Shown here: piece by piece, positions 8,265 through 16,132 of the stretch | How positions within the stretch are numbered: the first letter of the stretch is position 1 | How the letters are laid out: every line of letters begins with the position of its first letter | Assembly: GCA_021784205.1 (NCBI GenBank) | Contig: JAJXTB010000003.1 | Span: forward strand, 27,750-91,749 | DNA length: 64,000 nucleotides | Direction: 5' to 3' | Origin: Actinomycetes bacterium | GTDB taxonomy: Bacteria > Actinomycetota > Acidimicrobiia > Acidimicrobiales > RAAP-2 | The notes under the pieces: model-generated | What the model was told of the DNA's origin: nothing | The model's database searches: none | What the model saw: the letters and a program-made list of their open reading frames with translations, nothing else | Made by a program: the position numbers and the translations under genes

Positions 8265-9940
8265 TGCAATCGAGCGTACCGAACCCGAGCGTCGTGCAGG
8301 CCACCTTCGCCGCGACCCTCTTTGACGAGTGGCACCGCCACGGCCTGCGCGACGTCGTCGTCTGTCCCGGTTCGCGCTCGACGCCGCTCGCCATCGCCGC
8401 GGCGGGCCACGAGGGACTGCGCGTGCACGTGCGCGTGGACGAGCGCAGCGCCGGTTTCTTCGCCCTTGGTCGGGCGCTCGCCTCGGCGATGCCGGTGGCG
8501 ATCGTCGTGACGAGTGGCACCGCGGCGGCCGAGCTGCACGCGGCGGTAGCCGAGGCGGATCTGGCCGGCGTCGCGTTGCTCGTCGTGACGGCCGACCGTC
8601 CATCCGAGTTGCACGGCGTGGGGGCCCCCCAGACAATCGAACAACGCGATCTCTACCAGTCGGCGGTTCGTCGGTTCGAGGAGCCCGGCGTGGCACGGCT
8701 CGAGGCCTCGGCGAGCTGGCGGCCGCTGGCCAGCCGATGCTGGGCGGCGGCGGTCGGATCCGACGGCACCGGTGGCCCCGTGCACCTCAACCTCGCCTTC
8801 GTCGAGCCGCTCGTCGCCGATCCCCTGCAGTTGCCCGCCGGACGTGGCGGTACCGCGCGGTGGCGACACGACGAGCCGGATCGGGCCCTGAGCGGTGACC
8901 TCGACGTTCGGGGCGAGCGAGTCCTCGCCGTCGTCGGTCGCGGCGTTCGTCACGAGACCGTGCTGTCGATGCTCGAAAGCGGCTGGGCCGTCATCGGTGA
9001 CGCGACGGTGGCGTCGACCATCGCGCACGCCGACGCGCTGTTGCGTGACCTGGCGTTCGCTGACGCCGTACGGCCCGACGTGGTCGTTCGGCTGGGCGGT
9101 CTGCCGGCTTCCAAGGCCCTCAGCGAACAGCTGCGTCGGTGGGGGATTGCCGCCGTGGCCTGGCGCGGGGCCGGGCCGCTCAGTGACCCCGACGGAGTGA
9201 TCAGCGTCTCGTACCCGGGCCTGCCCAACTTCGCCGACGACCGGCTGCGGGCGGACGATTCGTACCGCGAGCGTTGGAGCTCGGCGGCGGCCGCGGTCGA
9301 ACGATGGCTGGTGGAACGCGAGTCCGAGGACGGACTGCTCTGTGAGCCCGACGTCGCTCGGGCCGTGGTGACGGCGAGCACCGAGAACGATGTGGCGCTC
9401 GTGGTCGGCTCGTCGATGCCGGTGCGTGATGTCGAGTGGTGGGCCAGTCCACGGACTGCTCCCACGTTCGCCAATCGGGGCGCCAACGGGATCGACGGCG
9501 TCGTCTCCACCGTGATGGGCGTGGGCACCGGCGGAGCGGTGATCGGACTCGTGGGTGACGTCACCTTCCTGCACGACGTCTCAGGACTCGTCGACGGTCT
9601 CGGCCCCCTGGGCGGGCGATGCGTGCTCGTCGTCGTCGACAACGGCGGTGGGGGGATCTTCTCCTTCTTGTCCCAGGCGACCGCCCTGACCCCGGAGGTC
9701 TTCGAGTCGCTCTTTGGCACGCCGCGCAACCACGACATCGCCGCGATCGCGCGCGCCTTCGGACACCGTGCGGTCGCCGTGGAGACCCGGGCGGACCTGC
9801 GCGAGCAGATCGATGCCGGGCTGGCGCAGGACGGGGTCACCGTCGTGGTAGCGCGCGTGCCAGAGCGCACCGCGAACGTGACCATTCACGACGAGTTCGT
9901 AGCCGCGGCGGCGGGCCTGTGGCGGTCGTCGGCCTCGTGA
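8264..9940 (+). CDS. menD: SEPHCHC synthase (MenD), thiamine diphosphate enzyme
   Basis: MenD adds 2-oxoglutarate-derived succinic semialdehyde to isochorismate, the committed step of menaquinone synthesis. The protein (558 residues from the TTG) starts with VCPGSRSTPLAIA, has the ThDP-activating Glu in HVRVDERSAGF, and the cofactor-binding GDVTFLHDVSGL with VVDNGGGGIF near residues 430-470. The TTG at 8264 is preferred because GAGGAG ends 5 bases before it, while the GTG at 8258 overlaps that ribosome-binding site. The start codon shares one base with the start codon of divergent menH. Confidence 0.95.
   Translation: MQSSVPNPSVVQATFAATLFDEWHRHGLRDVVVCPGSRSTPLAIAAAGHEGLRVHVRVDERSAGFFALGRALASAMPVAIVVTSGTAAAELHAAVAEADLAGVALLVVTADRPSELHGVGAPQTIEQRDLYQSAVRRFEEPGVARLEASASWRPLASRCWAAAVGSDGTGGPVHLNLAFVEPLVADPLQLPAGRGGTARWRHDEPDRALSGDLDVRGERVLAVVGRGVRHETVLSMLESGWAVIGDATVASTIAHADALLRDLAFADAVRPDVVVRLGGLPASKALSEQLRRWGIAAVAWRGAGPLSDPDGVISVSYPGLPNFADDRLRADDSYRERWSSAAAAVERWLVERESEDGLLCEPDVARAVVTASTENDVALVVGSSMPVRDVEWWASPRTAPTFANRGANGIDGVVSTVMGVGTGGAVIGLVGDVTFLHDVSGLVDGLGPLGGRCVLVVVDNGGGGIFSFLSQATALTPEVFESLFGTPRNHDIAAIARAFGHRAVAVETRADLREQIDAGLAQDGVTVVVARVPERTANVTIHDEFVAAAAGLWRSSAS
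8273..8278 (-). promoter_or_regulatory. -10 element for menH inside menD
   Basis: TACGCT on the minus strand is followed by eight bases and then the menH ATG. The element lies within the first codons of menD. Confidence 0.35.
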
Positions 9941-10680
9941 TCGCGACGTTACCCAGTTCGCTCGTCGCCGCGTTCCCGCTGGCCTTCGCGGCGGGACTGG
10001 TGTCGTTCATCTCGCCCTGCGTCCTGCCGCTGTTGCCGGGCTATCTCGCGTTTCTCAGTGGCGCCACCGGCAGTATCGAGGGACGAAGCGGTCGGGGGCG
10101 CGCGGTCGCTGGCTCGCTCGCCTTTGTCGTGGGCTTCGCGCTCGTCTTCGTCAGCTTCGGTGCGGCTTTCGGCGGGCTCGGCGGCTCGCTGCGGACCCAC
10201 CAGCGCGGCCTGGAGATCGCCTTCGGCGTGATCACCATCGTCCTCGGCTTCTTCTTCGCGGGGTGGTGGCCATCGTCCTGGCTGCAACGCGAACGGCGGG
10301 TCCATCACCTGCCGCGGGCGTCGGTCCTGGGCGCGGCACTCCTAGGCGTGCTCTTCGCGCTCGGCTGGACGCCGTGCATCGGCCCAACGCTCGCGGCGAT
10401 CCTGGGGCTCGCGGCGTCGTCGTCGGGTGCCACGGCCTGGCGTGGGTCGATTCTCGCCTTCGTGTACTGCCTCGGACTCGGCCTGCCCTTCGTCGTGGCC
10501 GCGATGGCGACCGAGTGGATGGCGACGGCCTCGACGTGGCTGCGTCGGCACCACCTGCTGATCGGTCGCATCGGGGGGATCATGCTGATCCTCATCGGCG
10601 TGGCCGAGATCAGTGGCGCGTGGCACGCCTTCGTGCTCTGGCTGCAGATCCACTTCCCCGCGACGAACGCCATCCTCTAG
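9937..10680 (+). CDS. ccdA: CcdA-family thiol-disulfide electron carrier, membrane protein
   Basis: CcdA passes reducing equivalents from cytoplasmic thioredoxin across the membrane to extracytoplasmic thioredoxins, usually for cytochrome c maturation. The 247-residue protein has six hydrophobic helices and the two conserved cysteines, one in SFISPCVLPLLPGY of helix 1 and one in GWTPCIGPTL of helix 4. A GTG at 9937 overlaps the menD stop (GTGA); a GTG at 9919 is also in frame. No resA or ccsB partner is adjacent. Placement after the menaquinone genes fits a respiratory role. Confidence 0.92.
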   Translation: MIATLPSSLVAAFPLAFAAGLVSFISPCVLPLLPGYLAFLSGATGSIEGRSGRGRAVAGSLAFVVGFALVFVSFGAAFGGLGGSLRTHQRGLEIAFGVITIVLGFFFAGWWPSSWLQRERRVHHLPRASVLGAALLGVLFALGWTPCIGPTLAAILGLAASSSGATAWRGSILAFVYCLGLGLPFVVAAMATEWMATASTWLRRHHLLIGRIGGIMLILIGVAEISGAWHAFVLWLQIHFPATNAIL

Positions 10681-10702
10681 CCAAGCGCCGGGGACGCTCT
10701 CG

Positions 10703-10708
10703 TAGACT
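10703..10708 (+). promoter_or_regulatory. -10 element for tyrS, leaderless type
   Basis: TAGACT is followed by six bases and then the ATG of tyrS. No ribosome-binding site is present, in agreement with a leaderless transcript. Confidence 0.55.
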
Positions 10709-10714
10709 TCGACC

Positions 10715-11998
10715 ATGAACGTGCGTGACGACTGGCAGTTCCGAGGACTCGTCCACCAGGTGACCGACGACGGCGTCCTCGAGCGGCTCAGCGCCGGCGG
10801 GGTCACCGCCTACATCGGCTTTGACCCCACTGCCTCGTCGCTGCACCTCGGCGGGCTGCTGCAGATCTGCAATCTCCGGCGACTCCAGCTCGCCGGGAAC
10901 CGGCCGATCGCCCTGGCCGGGGGTGGAACCGGGCTGATCGGCGACCCGAGCTTCAAGGACGTCGAGCGCCCGCTGCTGACCCGCGACCAGCTCGACGCCA
11001 ACCTCGACGGGATCCGGTCGCAACTGGAACGACTCCTCGACTTCTCGGACTCGGCCGGAACGTCGCGGGCGATGGTCCTGAACAACGCTGACTGGCTGAC
11101 GACGATCTCTCTGACCGACTTCCTGCGCGACGTGGGCAAGCACTTCACCGTCAACCAGATGGTGGCCAAGGAGTCGGTGCGCAGTCGGCTCGAGCGCGAG
11201 GACGTCGGCCTCTCATTCACGGAGTTCTCGTACATGCTTTTGCAGGCCTACGACTTCTTGCGCCTGAACGTCGACCACGGCTGCACCCTGCAGCTCGGCG
11301 GCTCAGACCAGTGGGGCAACATCACGATGGGTACCGAACTGGTGCGCAAGGTGACTGGCCAGTCTGCCGCCGGCCTGACGTCACCGCTCCTGCTGCGCCC
11401 CGACGGGCGAAAGTACGGCAAGTCCGAGGGCGGGAACGATCGGGTCTGGCTGGATCCCACCATGACGTCGCCGTTCGCCCTGCACCAGTTCCTCTTGAAC
11501 AGCGAGGACGAGATGACGCCGACGCTGCTTCGCTTCTTCACGTTCCTCGATCACGACACGATCAGCGATCTCGATGAGTCGCTGCGGCGCGACCCCCAGG
11601 CTCGACGCGCCCAACGGGCGCTCGCCAACGCAGTAGTGGCGATGGTCCACGGCGACGACGCCGCCTTGCGGGCCGAACGCGCGGGCGAGGCACTGTTCAA
11701 CGAGTCGATCGCCGAACTGGACGAGGCGACGCTGCTCGAGGTGGTGGCCGACGCGCCGTCGTCGATCCTAGATCGCGAGGCGGTGCGCGAGGGTCTTGAT
11801 CCGGTCGATGTCCTGGTGCGGACCGGACTCGCGTCCTCCAAGGCCGAGGCGCGTCGCTTCCTCAGTCAGGGTGGCGTCTACGTCAACAACCGACGACTCG
11901 GGGCCGATAGCCGCATCGACCTCTCGATGGCGCTGTACGACCGCTACCTGGTGCTGCGACGGGGTCGGCGCCAACTGCACCTCGTGGTCGTGGCGTGA
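10715..11998 (+). CDS. tyrS: Tyrosyl-tRNA synthetase
   Basis: This class I aminoacyl-tRNA synthetase charges tRNA-Tyr in the cytosol. The 427-residue protein has the HIGH-type motif in SSLHLGGLL near residue 45, the tyrosine-binding QLGGSDQWGNI, and the KMSKS-type loop KYGKSEGGN. A C-terminal S4 RNA-binding domain follows (VRTGLASSKAEARRFLSQGG). The length matches bacterial TyrRS. Its stop overlaps the start of the lipoprotein gene by GTGA. Confidence 0.97.
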   Translation: MNVRDDWQFRGLVHQVTDDGVLERLSAGGVTAYIGFDPTASSLHLGGLLQICNLRRLQLAGNRPIALAGGGTGLIGDPSFKDVERPLLTRDQLDANLDGIRSQLERLLDFSDSAGTSRAMVLNNADWLTTISLTDFLRDVGKHFTVNQMVAKESVRSRLEREDVGLSFTEFSYMLLQAYDFLRLNVDHGCTLQLGGSDQWGNITMGTELVRKVTGQSAAGLTSPLLLRPDGRKYGKSEGGNDRVWLDPTMTSPFALHQFLLNSEDEMTPTLLRFFTFLDHDTISDLDESLRRDPQARRAQRALANAVVAMVHGDDAALRAERAGEALFNESIAELDEATLLEVVADAPSSILDREAVREGLDPVDVLVRTGLASSKAEARRFLSQGGVYVNNRRLGADSRIDLSMALYDRYLVLRRGRRQLHLVVVA

Positions 11999-12426
11999 TC
12001 CGTCGACTGCTCGTGCTCGCCGCCGCGGGTCTCTCGCTCGCGGCGTGCGGGGCGAAGGTGAGCAGTGCGACAGCCCTGCACAACTGGGTCACCCAGAGCG
12101 GCTTTCACGACACCTCGCTGGCGCTCGCGAGCGACGCCCGCCACGCCGTGCGCGCGCTCGAAGACGCGTCCACGGACCCCAAGGAACTGCACCTGGTGTG
12201 CGGGGTGTTGCTCTATGACACCGAGTCGGCCAACGCCTCGCTGCCCACTCCGGATCAGCAGTCGACGTCCCTGCTCTCGCGCGCCTACACCGACCTCGGC
12301 GCGGGGGCGCACCAGTGCTACAACGCCGGCACCAGTCACGCGCGCCGCCGCGCGGCGATCGAGTCCTTGCGCGGCGGGGGAGCGGCGCTCGCCGAGGCGA
12401 CCGCTCGGATCGCCGTCGCGTCTTAG
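11995..12426 (+). CDS. Small predicted lipoprotein
   Basis: The 143-residue product begins with a short basic and hydrophobic signal peptide ending in the lipobox LAAC, with Cys18 as the likely lipidated residue. It should therefore be anchored on the outer face of the membrane. The mature part is mostly helical, with two cysteines (in HLVCGV and HQCYNAG) that could form a disulfide. No family is recognised. It starts with GTG overlapping the tyrS stop. Its stop overlaps the stop of the convergent downstream gene within a 4-base TTAG. Confidence 0.75.
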   Translation: MIRRLLVLAAAGLSLAACGAKVSSATALHNWVTQSGFHDTSLALASDARHAVRALEDASTDPKELHLVCGVLLYDTESANASLPTPDQQSTSLLSRAYTDLGAGAHQCYNAGTSHARRRAAIESLRGGGAALAEATARIAVAS

Positions 12427-12647
12427 GCGCTCGGTTGGGGCCGCAGGTCGATCTCCAGTCGCAAGATCCCGTTCTCGAGGGTCGCCGTCGCGTCACCGAG
12501 CATGGCGAAGTCCTGGAAGTCCAGACGGGCCGCCTCCATGAATCGCTGGCGCTCGGGACCCTCGACGGGTGGGAGGCCGCGTCGTTTCACGGCCTCGGCT
12601 CGCTCCCGGAATCGCAGGACCATGTCGTTGGGGTCAAAGGCAGGCAC
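12423..12647 (-). CDS. Conserved hypothetical small protein (74 aa)
   Basis: The 74-residue acidic-basic mixed protein contains a predicted amphipathic helix (VLRFRERAEAVKRRGLPP) followed by beta-like segments (TLENGILRLEIDLRP). The pattern DFQDFAMLGDA is distinctive, but no function is recognised. A GTG start follows TAACAT by exactly six bases, the same arrangement as menE, which supports it being a real gene. It has no signal or membrane segment. Confidence 0.6.
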   Translation of the reverse strand: MPAFDPNDMVLRFRERAEAVKRRGLPPVEGPERQRFMEAARLDFQDFAMLGDATATLENGILRLEIDLRPQPSA

Positions 12648-12653
12648 GAGTCG

Positions 12654-12659
12654 ATGTTA
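12654..12659 (-). promoter_or_regulatory. -10 element for the 74-aa protein, leaderless type
   Basis: TAACAT on the minus strand is followed by six bases and the GTG start codon. It is identical in hexamer and spacing to the element before menE. Confidence 0.45.
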
Positions 12660-12761
12660 GGGGTTCTGAGCGGCACGTGAGTTGGTAACATGGGGGTTCG
12701 GCGTGCGGGAGCGACGCTGCGGTTGCCGCCAGTTATGGACCGCGACCAGTGAGGAGTTGAC

Positions 12762-12974
12762 GTGAAAAAAGGCCGCCACCGTCGGTTTGTTGAAGCTCGC
12801 GAACTCAAGCGGTCCACCGGTCCACGGGCGACCACCTGCGTCGAGTGCGGTGCGGCACCCGAGGACGTGCACGCGGAGTGGTGCCTCGCCGAAGAAGACC
12901 GCTACGACGAAATCCTGGGCAAGTTACCGCGCACGGCCTTCGCGGAGGACGACCCCCTGGCAGCTGAGGGCTAG
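12762..12974 (+). CDS. Small putative zinc-binding protein (70 aa)
   Basis: The 70-residue product starts with a strongly basic tract (MKKGRHRRFVEARELKR) and then has a CVECG...H...WC arrangement, with cysteines at about 27, 30 and 42 and a histidine at about 37. Together these could bind one zinc ion. The acidic C-terminus contrasts with the basic N-terminus. GAGGAG lies 5 bases before the GTG start, one of the stronger ribosome-binding sites here. No family is recognised. The stop TAG shares a CTAG palindrome with the stop of the convergent gene. Confidence 0.65.
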   Translation: MKKGRHRRFVEARELKRSTGPRATTCVECGAAPEDVHAEWCLAEEDRYDEILGKLPRTAFAEDDPLAAEG

Positions 12975-13711
12975 CGCCGTCGGCGAAGCACCGGATGGGC
13001 GAGCCTCGTCCGGGTTGGCAGTTCGGCGCGGTGCGAGACGTAGGCGAGCAAACGCTCATAGACGTCCTCGCCGGCCATGGCGATCAGTTCGTTGCGCATC
13101 GAGTCGATGACCCTGGTGGCGCCGACGAAGGCGTCGGGAGACTCGGTGCACCACCAGTGGAAGTCGAAGCCGCCGTCACCCCAGTCGCGCCGATCCCACT
13201 GCCCGATTCGCGTCACGACGTGACCGCTCTCGGCGACCTCGTCGTCGCGGTGCAGCGGCAGCTGCCAGCAGACGTCGGGCTTGAGCGGGATGTAGCTCTC
13301 GCCGCTGTCCATGGCCAGCACGTGCAGGGCGCAACCCGGGCCGCGGTGAAAGTCGGGTCGATTGAGGAAGATGCAGGCGTCCTTCACCAAGCGGGTGACG
13401 ATTTCACCGCTGCGCTTGACCCGCGTGGTCCCTCGGGACGCCTGTTTCTTGAACTGCCACTGGTCATCGGTAAGCCGGGTGGCGGCGAGCTCGACGCGCT
13501 CGCGGTCCGCGTCGTCGGTGAAGTGCGCCCCGTAGCTGCAGCACCCTTGCACGAGCTCGGGGGTCGGCCCGGTCAGCACACCCTGGCAGCCGTGTCCGAA
13601 GATGCAGGTCCAATTACTTTCGAGGAACGTGACGTCGAACATCCAGGTGCGCTGGACGTTCTCGTCATCGAAGCTCACCCATTCGTGGGCGTCGGGAGGT
13701 ATCGAAGTCAC
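12971..13711 (-). CDS. Cysteine-rich conserved protein, possible metal-binding
   Basis: This 246-residue soluble protein has an unusual set of cysteines: CIFGHGC near residue 36-42, GCCSYG near 56-59, CIFLNR near 112, GCALHV near 127 and VCWQLPLH near 147. Conserved-looking His residues lie between them (HGC, DFHRG, LHVL, LHRD). The arrangement recalls YkgJ or DUF3109-type proteins that bind a metal or Fe-S cluster, but the match is from memory of the pattern only. The GTG start follows TAGTTT by six bases. The role is unknown. Confidence 0.65.
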   Translation of the reverse strand: MTSIPPDAHEWVSFDDENVQRTWMFDVTFLESNWTCIFGHGCQGVLTGPTPELVQGCCSYGAHFTDDADRERVELAATRLTDDQWQFKKQASRGTTRVKRSGEIVTRLVKDACIFLNRPDFHRGPGCALHVLAMDSGESYIPLKPDVCWQLPLHRDDEVAESGHVVTRIGQWDRRDWGDGGFDFHWWCTESPDAFVGATRVIDSMRNELIAMAGEDVYERLLAYVSHRAELPTRTRLAHPVLRRRR

Positions 13712-13717
13712 TGCTCG

Positions 13718-13723
13718 AAACTA
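13718..13723 (-). promoter_or_regulatory. -10 element for the Cys-rich protein, leaderless type
   Basis: TAGTTT on the minus strand is followed by six bases and the GTG start at 13711. Confidence 0.4.
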
Positions 13724-13752
13724 CTCCGAGGTCAGCCCGGCGACGACACCCC

Positions 13753-13758
13753 TAGACT
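13753..13758 (+). promoter_or_regulatory. -10 element for the nfuA-like gene, leaderless type
   Basis: TAGACT is followed by six bases and the ATG at 13765. It is divergent from the element at 13718-13723, so the two genes share a compact promoter region. Confidence 0.5.
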
Positions 13759-13764
13759 TTGCGT

Positions 13765-14418
13765 ATGACTACCGTCGAGACGTTTGACATCCTCACCCTC
13801 ACCGACGAAGCCCGCAACGTGGTGATCGACGCGTTGGCCAACGAGGAGCGTTCCGAGGAACTCGCCTTGTTCATCGAGGTCACGGGAACCCGCTCGGGTG
13901 GCTACGTCTACGACCTCTACTTCTCGGATCGAGTGGACGCCCCGTCTGATGCCGCGATCGGCCGTGACGGCGACGTGACCATCGTGGTGCCCGCTCGGAG
14001 CGTCGCCCGACTCCGGGGGAGTCGACTGGAGTTCGCGCCCGACGGCGGCGGTGGCCTGGTACTCGTCAATCCCAACGTGCCCACGGCTGAGGAGTTGCAC
14101 CCCGGCGTGCCGGCTGACATCGTTGCCTTCGGCGTGGACGGGCCGCTCGCCAAGCGAGCCATCGCGGTGCTCGAGTCCGAGATCAATCCCTCGATTGCGG
14201 CGCACGGTGGCAACGCCGACCTCGTCTCGCTGGACGAGGACAAGCGCGTCGCGTACATCATGATGGGCGGCGGGTGCCAGGGTTGCTCGTTGAGTCGCAT
14301 GACGCTGTCACAGGGGATCGAAACCAAGCTCGTCGAGGCCATCCCCGAACTGACGGGCGTCGTGGACGTCACGGACCACGCCTCGGGTGTCAACCCCTTC
14401 TACTCTGACGACCACTAA
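13765..14418 (+). CDS. nfuA: NfuA-like Fe-S cluster carrier
   Basis: This protein carries or delivers iron-sulfur clusters to target enzymes. The 217-residue product has an N-terminal A-type (HesB/IscA-like) domain of about 100 residues without cysteines. A C-terminal NifU-like domain carries the cluster-binding pair in GGGCQGCSLS (Cys171 and Cys174). A degenerate A-type domain joined to a NifU domain is the NfuA architecture. The ATG at 13765 is favoured over an in-frame TTG at 13759 because of the spacing to TAGACT. It stands alone ahead of aroC. Confidence 0.88.
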   Translation: MTTVETFDILTLTDEARNVVIDALANEERSEELALFIEVTGTRSGGYVYDLYFSDRVDAPSDAAIGRDGDVTIVVPARSVARLRGSRLEFAPDGGGGLVLVNPNVPTAEELHPGVPADIVAFGVDGPLAKRAIAVLESEINPSIAAHGGNADLVSLDEDKRVAYIMMGGGCQGCSLSRMTLSQGIETKLVEAIPELTGVVDVTDHASGVNPFYSDDH

Positions 14419-14438
14419 AGGTTCCCGCTCGGCTGTCC

Positions 14439-14444
14439 TAGAAT
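14439..14444 (+). promoter_or_regulatory. -10 element for aroC operon, leaderless type
   Basis: TAGAAT is followed by six bases and the ATG of aroC at 14451. No Shine-Dalgarno sequence is present. Confidence 0.55.
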
Positions 14445-14450
14445 CGGGCG

Positions 14451-15635
14451 ATGTTACGATTCCTGACCGCGGGTGAGAGTCACGGCCCGTCCCTGAGCGT
14501 CATCGTCGAGGGACTGCCCTCGGGCCTTGAGGTCCGCGAGGAGGAGATCGCCGACGAACTGGCGCGGCGTCGTCTCGGGTTCGGCCGCGGTCCGCGGATG
14601 CGCTTCGAGCGCGACGTGCTGCGTCTGACCGGTGGGATCCGCCACGGGCGCACTCTGGGATCGCCGGTCGCCATCGAGATCCTCAACTCCGAATGGCCCA
14701 AGTGGGAAGCGGAGATGTCCGCTGCGCCCGGTGCACCGAGCAAGAAGCTCACGGCACCCCGGCCGGGTCACGCCGACCTGGCGGGCATGCAGAAGTACGG
14801 CTTCGACGACGCACGCGACGTGCTCGAACGCGCGAGCGCGCGCGAGACCGCCGCGCGCGTGGTGGCCGGATCGCTCGCCAAGTCGCTGCTGGGCACCATC
14901 GGCGTCTCGGTGATCAGCCACGTCGTGCGCATCGGCTCGGTCACGAGTCCGCTCGATCGGCGGCCCATGGCGGCGGACCTCTCGCTGGTGGACCAGAGCG
15001 AGGTGCGGTGCTTCGACGAGGGTGCCGCGGCGTTGATGATCGCCGAGATCAAGGCAGCCGCCAAAGAGGGAGACTCCCTCGGCGGCGTCGCCGAGGTGAT
15101 CGCCTATGGCGTGCCCGTCGGCATCGGGAGCCACGTGCACTGGGACCGCAAGCTCGACGGACTGCTCGCGGGGGCCCTCATGAGCATTCAGGCGGTGAAG
15201 GCGGTCGAGATCGGCGACGGGATGGCCCAGGCCGAACAGCGCGGCAGCGTGGCTCACGACGCGATCGTGCGTGACGACAAAGCCACCGAGAGCGGTGGCT
15301 TCGCCCGACGCTCGGACCACGCCGGTGGATTGGAAGGCGGCATGTCATCGGGAGCCCCGATCATCGCCAAGGTAGCGATGAAGCCCCTGGCGACGCTCAA
15401 CCGGCCCGTGCTCGAGACGGTCGACCTGTCGACGGGCGAGTCGACAGTCTCGTTCAAGGAGCGCACCGACGTCACTGCGGTGCCGGCCCTGGGCGTGGTC
15501 GCCGAGGCCATGACCGCACTGGTGCTCGCCGCCGAGTCGCAGCGCAAGTTCGGTGGTGACTCGGTGGCCGAGTTCACGCGCAACTACCGCGCCTACGTCG
15601 AACAGCTCGGTGACGCGTCCTCGGCGCGCGCCTAG
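14451..15635 (+). CDS. aroC: Chorismate synthase
   Basis: AroC converts EPSP to chorismate with reduced FMN, the last step of the shikimate pathway. The 394-residue protein starts with the signature LRFLTAGESHGPSL. It has RRLGFGRGPRM, ESGGFARRSDHAGGLEGGMSSGAP and the C-terminal PALGVVAEAM, all typical. The length matches actinobacterial AroC. It leads the operon aroC-aroK-aroB, and aroK begins 2 bases after its stop. Confidence 0.97.
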   Translation: MLRFLTAGESHGPSLSVIVEGLPSGLEVREEEIADELARRRLGFGRGPRMRFERDVLRLTGGIRHGRTLGSPVAIEILNSEWPKWEAEMSAAPGAPSKKLTAPRPGHADLAGMQKYGFDDARDVLERASARETAARVVAGSLAKSLLGTIGVSVISHVVRIGSVTSPLDRRPMAADLSLVDQSEVRCFDEGAAALMIAEIKAAAKEGDSLGGVAEVIAYGVPVGIGSHVHWDRKLDGLLAGALMSIQAVKAVEIGDGMAQAEQRGSVAHDAIVRDDKATESGGFARRSDHAGGLEGGMSSGAPIIAKVAMKPLATLNRPVLETVDLSTGESTVSFKERTDVTAVPALGVVAEAMTALVLAAESQRKFGGDSVAEFTRNYRAYVEQLGDASSARA

Positions 15636-15637
15636 CG

Positions 15638-16132
15638 GTGGCGCGTCTAATCCTGGTCGGGTTGCCCGGCGCGGGCAAGACGACCGTGGCGCGGGCGGTT
15701 GGCGAGCGACTGGGCTGTGACGTCGTCGACACCGACGACGTGCTGGCGTCGATGGTCGGCGCCTCAACGCCGGACCACCTGCGCGCCGTCGGCGAAGAGG
15801 CGTTTCGAGACGACGAGGTGGCCGCGCTGCGCGCGAGTGTCGCGCGCGACGTCGTCGTGTCCACCGGGGGCGGCGTGGTAACGACCGAAGCCGCGCGGGC
15901 GATCCTCGCCGAGCAGGTGACGCTGTGGCTCGACGCCCCCGACGAGGTCCTGGTAACGCGGGTGGGCGAGGGTGATCGTCCGCTGCTCGCGGGCAACGCA
16001 CGCGCCGCCGTCGCGGCGCTGCGCGCGCGCCGCGCGTCGTGGTATCGCGAGGTGTCCCGGTCCTCGGTCGACACCGCCCGTCCGCTCGAGGAGGTCGTCG
16101 AGGACGTGCTGCGTGCGATGATGGCCACATGA
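15638..16132 (+). CDS. aroK: Shikimate kinase
   Basis: AroK phosphorylates shikimate with ATP. The 164-residue NMP-kinase-fold protein has the Walker A motif GLPGAGKTT at residues 6-14, the shikimate-binding Asp in VDTDDVLA (in place of the more usual DSD) and the GGG of STGGGVVTT. It starts with GTG just behind aroC, and its stop overlaps the aroB start by ATGA. Translation is probably coupled along the operon. Confidence 0.94.
   Translation: MARLILVGLPGAGKTTVARAVGERLGCDVVDTDDVLASMVGASTPDHLRAVGEEAFRDDEVAALRASVARDVVVSTGGGVVTTEAARAILAEQVTLWLDAPDEVLVTRVGEGDRPLLAGNARAAVAALRARRASWYREVSRSSVDTARPLEEVVEDVLRAMMAT

Noticed and set aside
8009..9574. 521-codon minus-strand frame opposite menD
   Set aside because: It overlaps the whole of menD and part of menH in another frame and has no motif.
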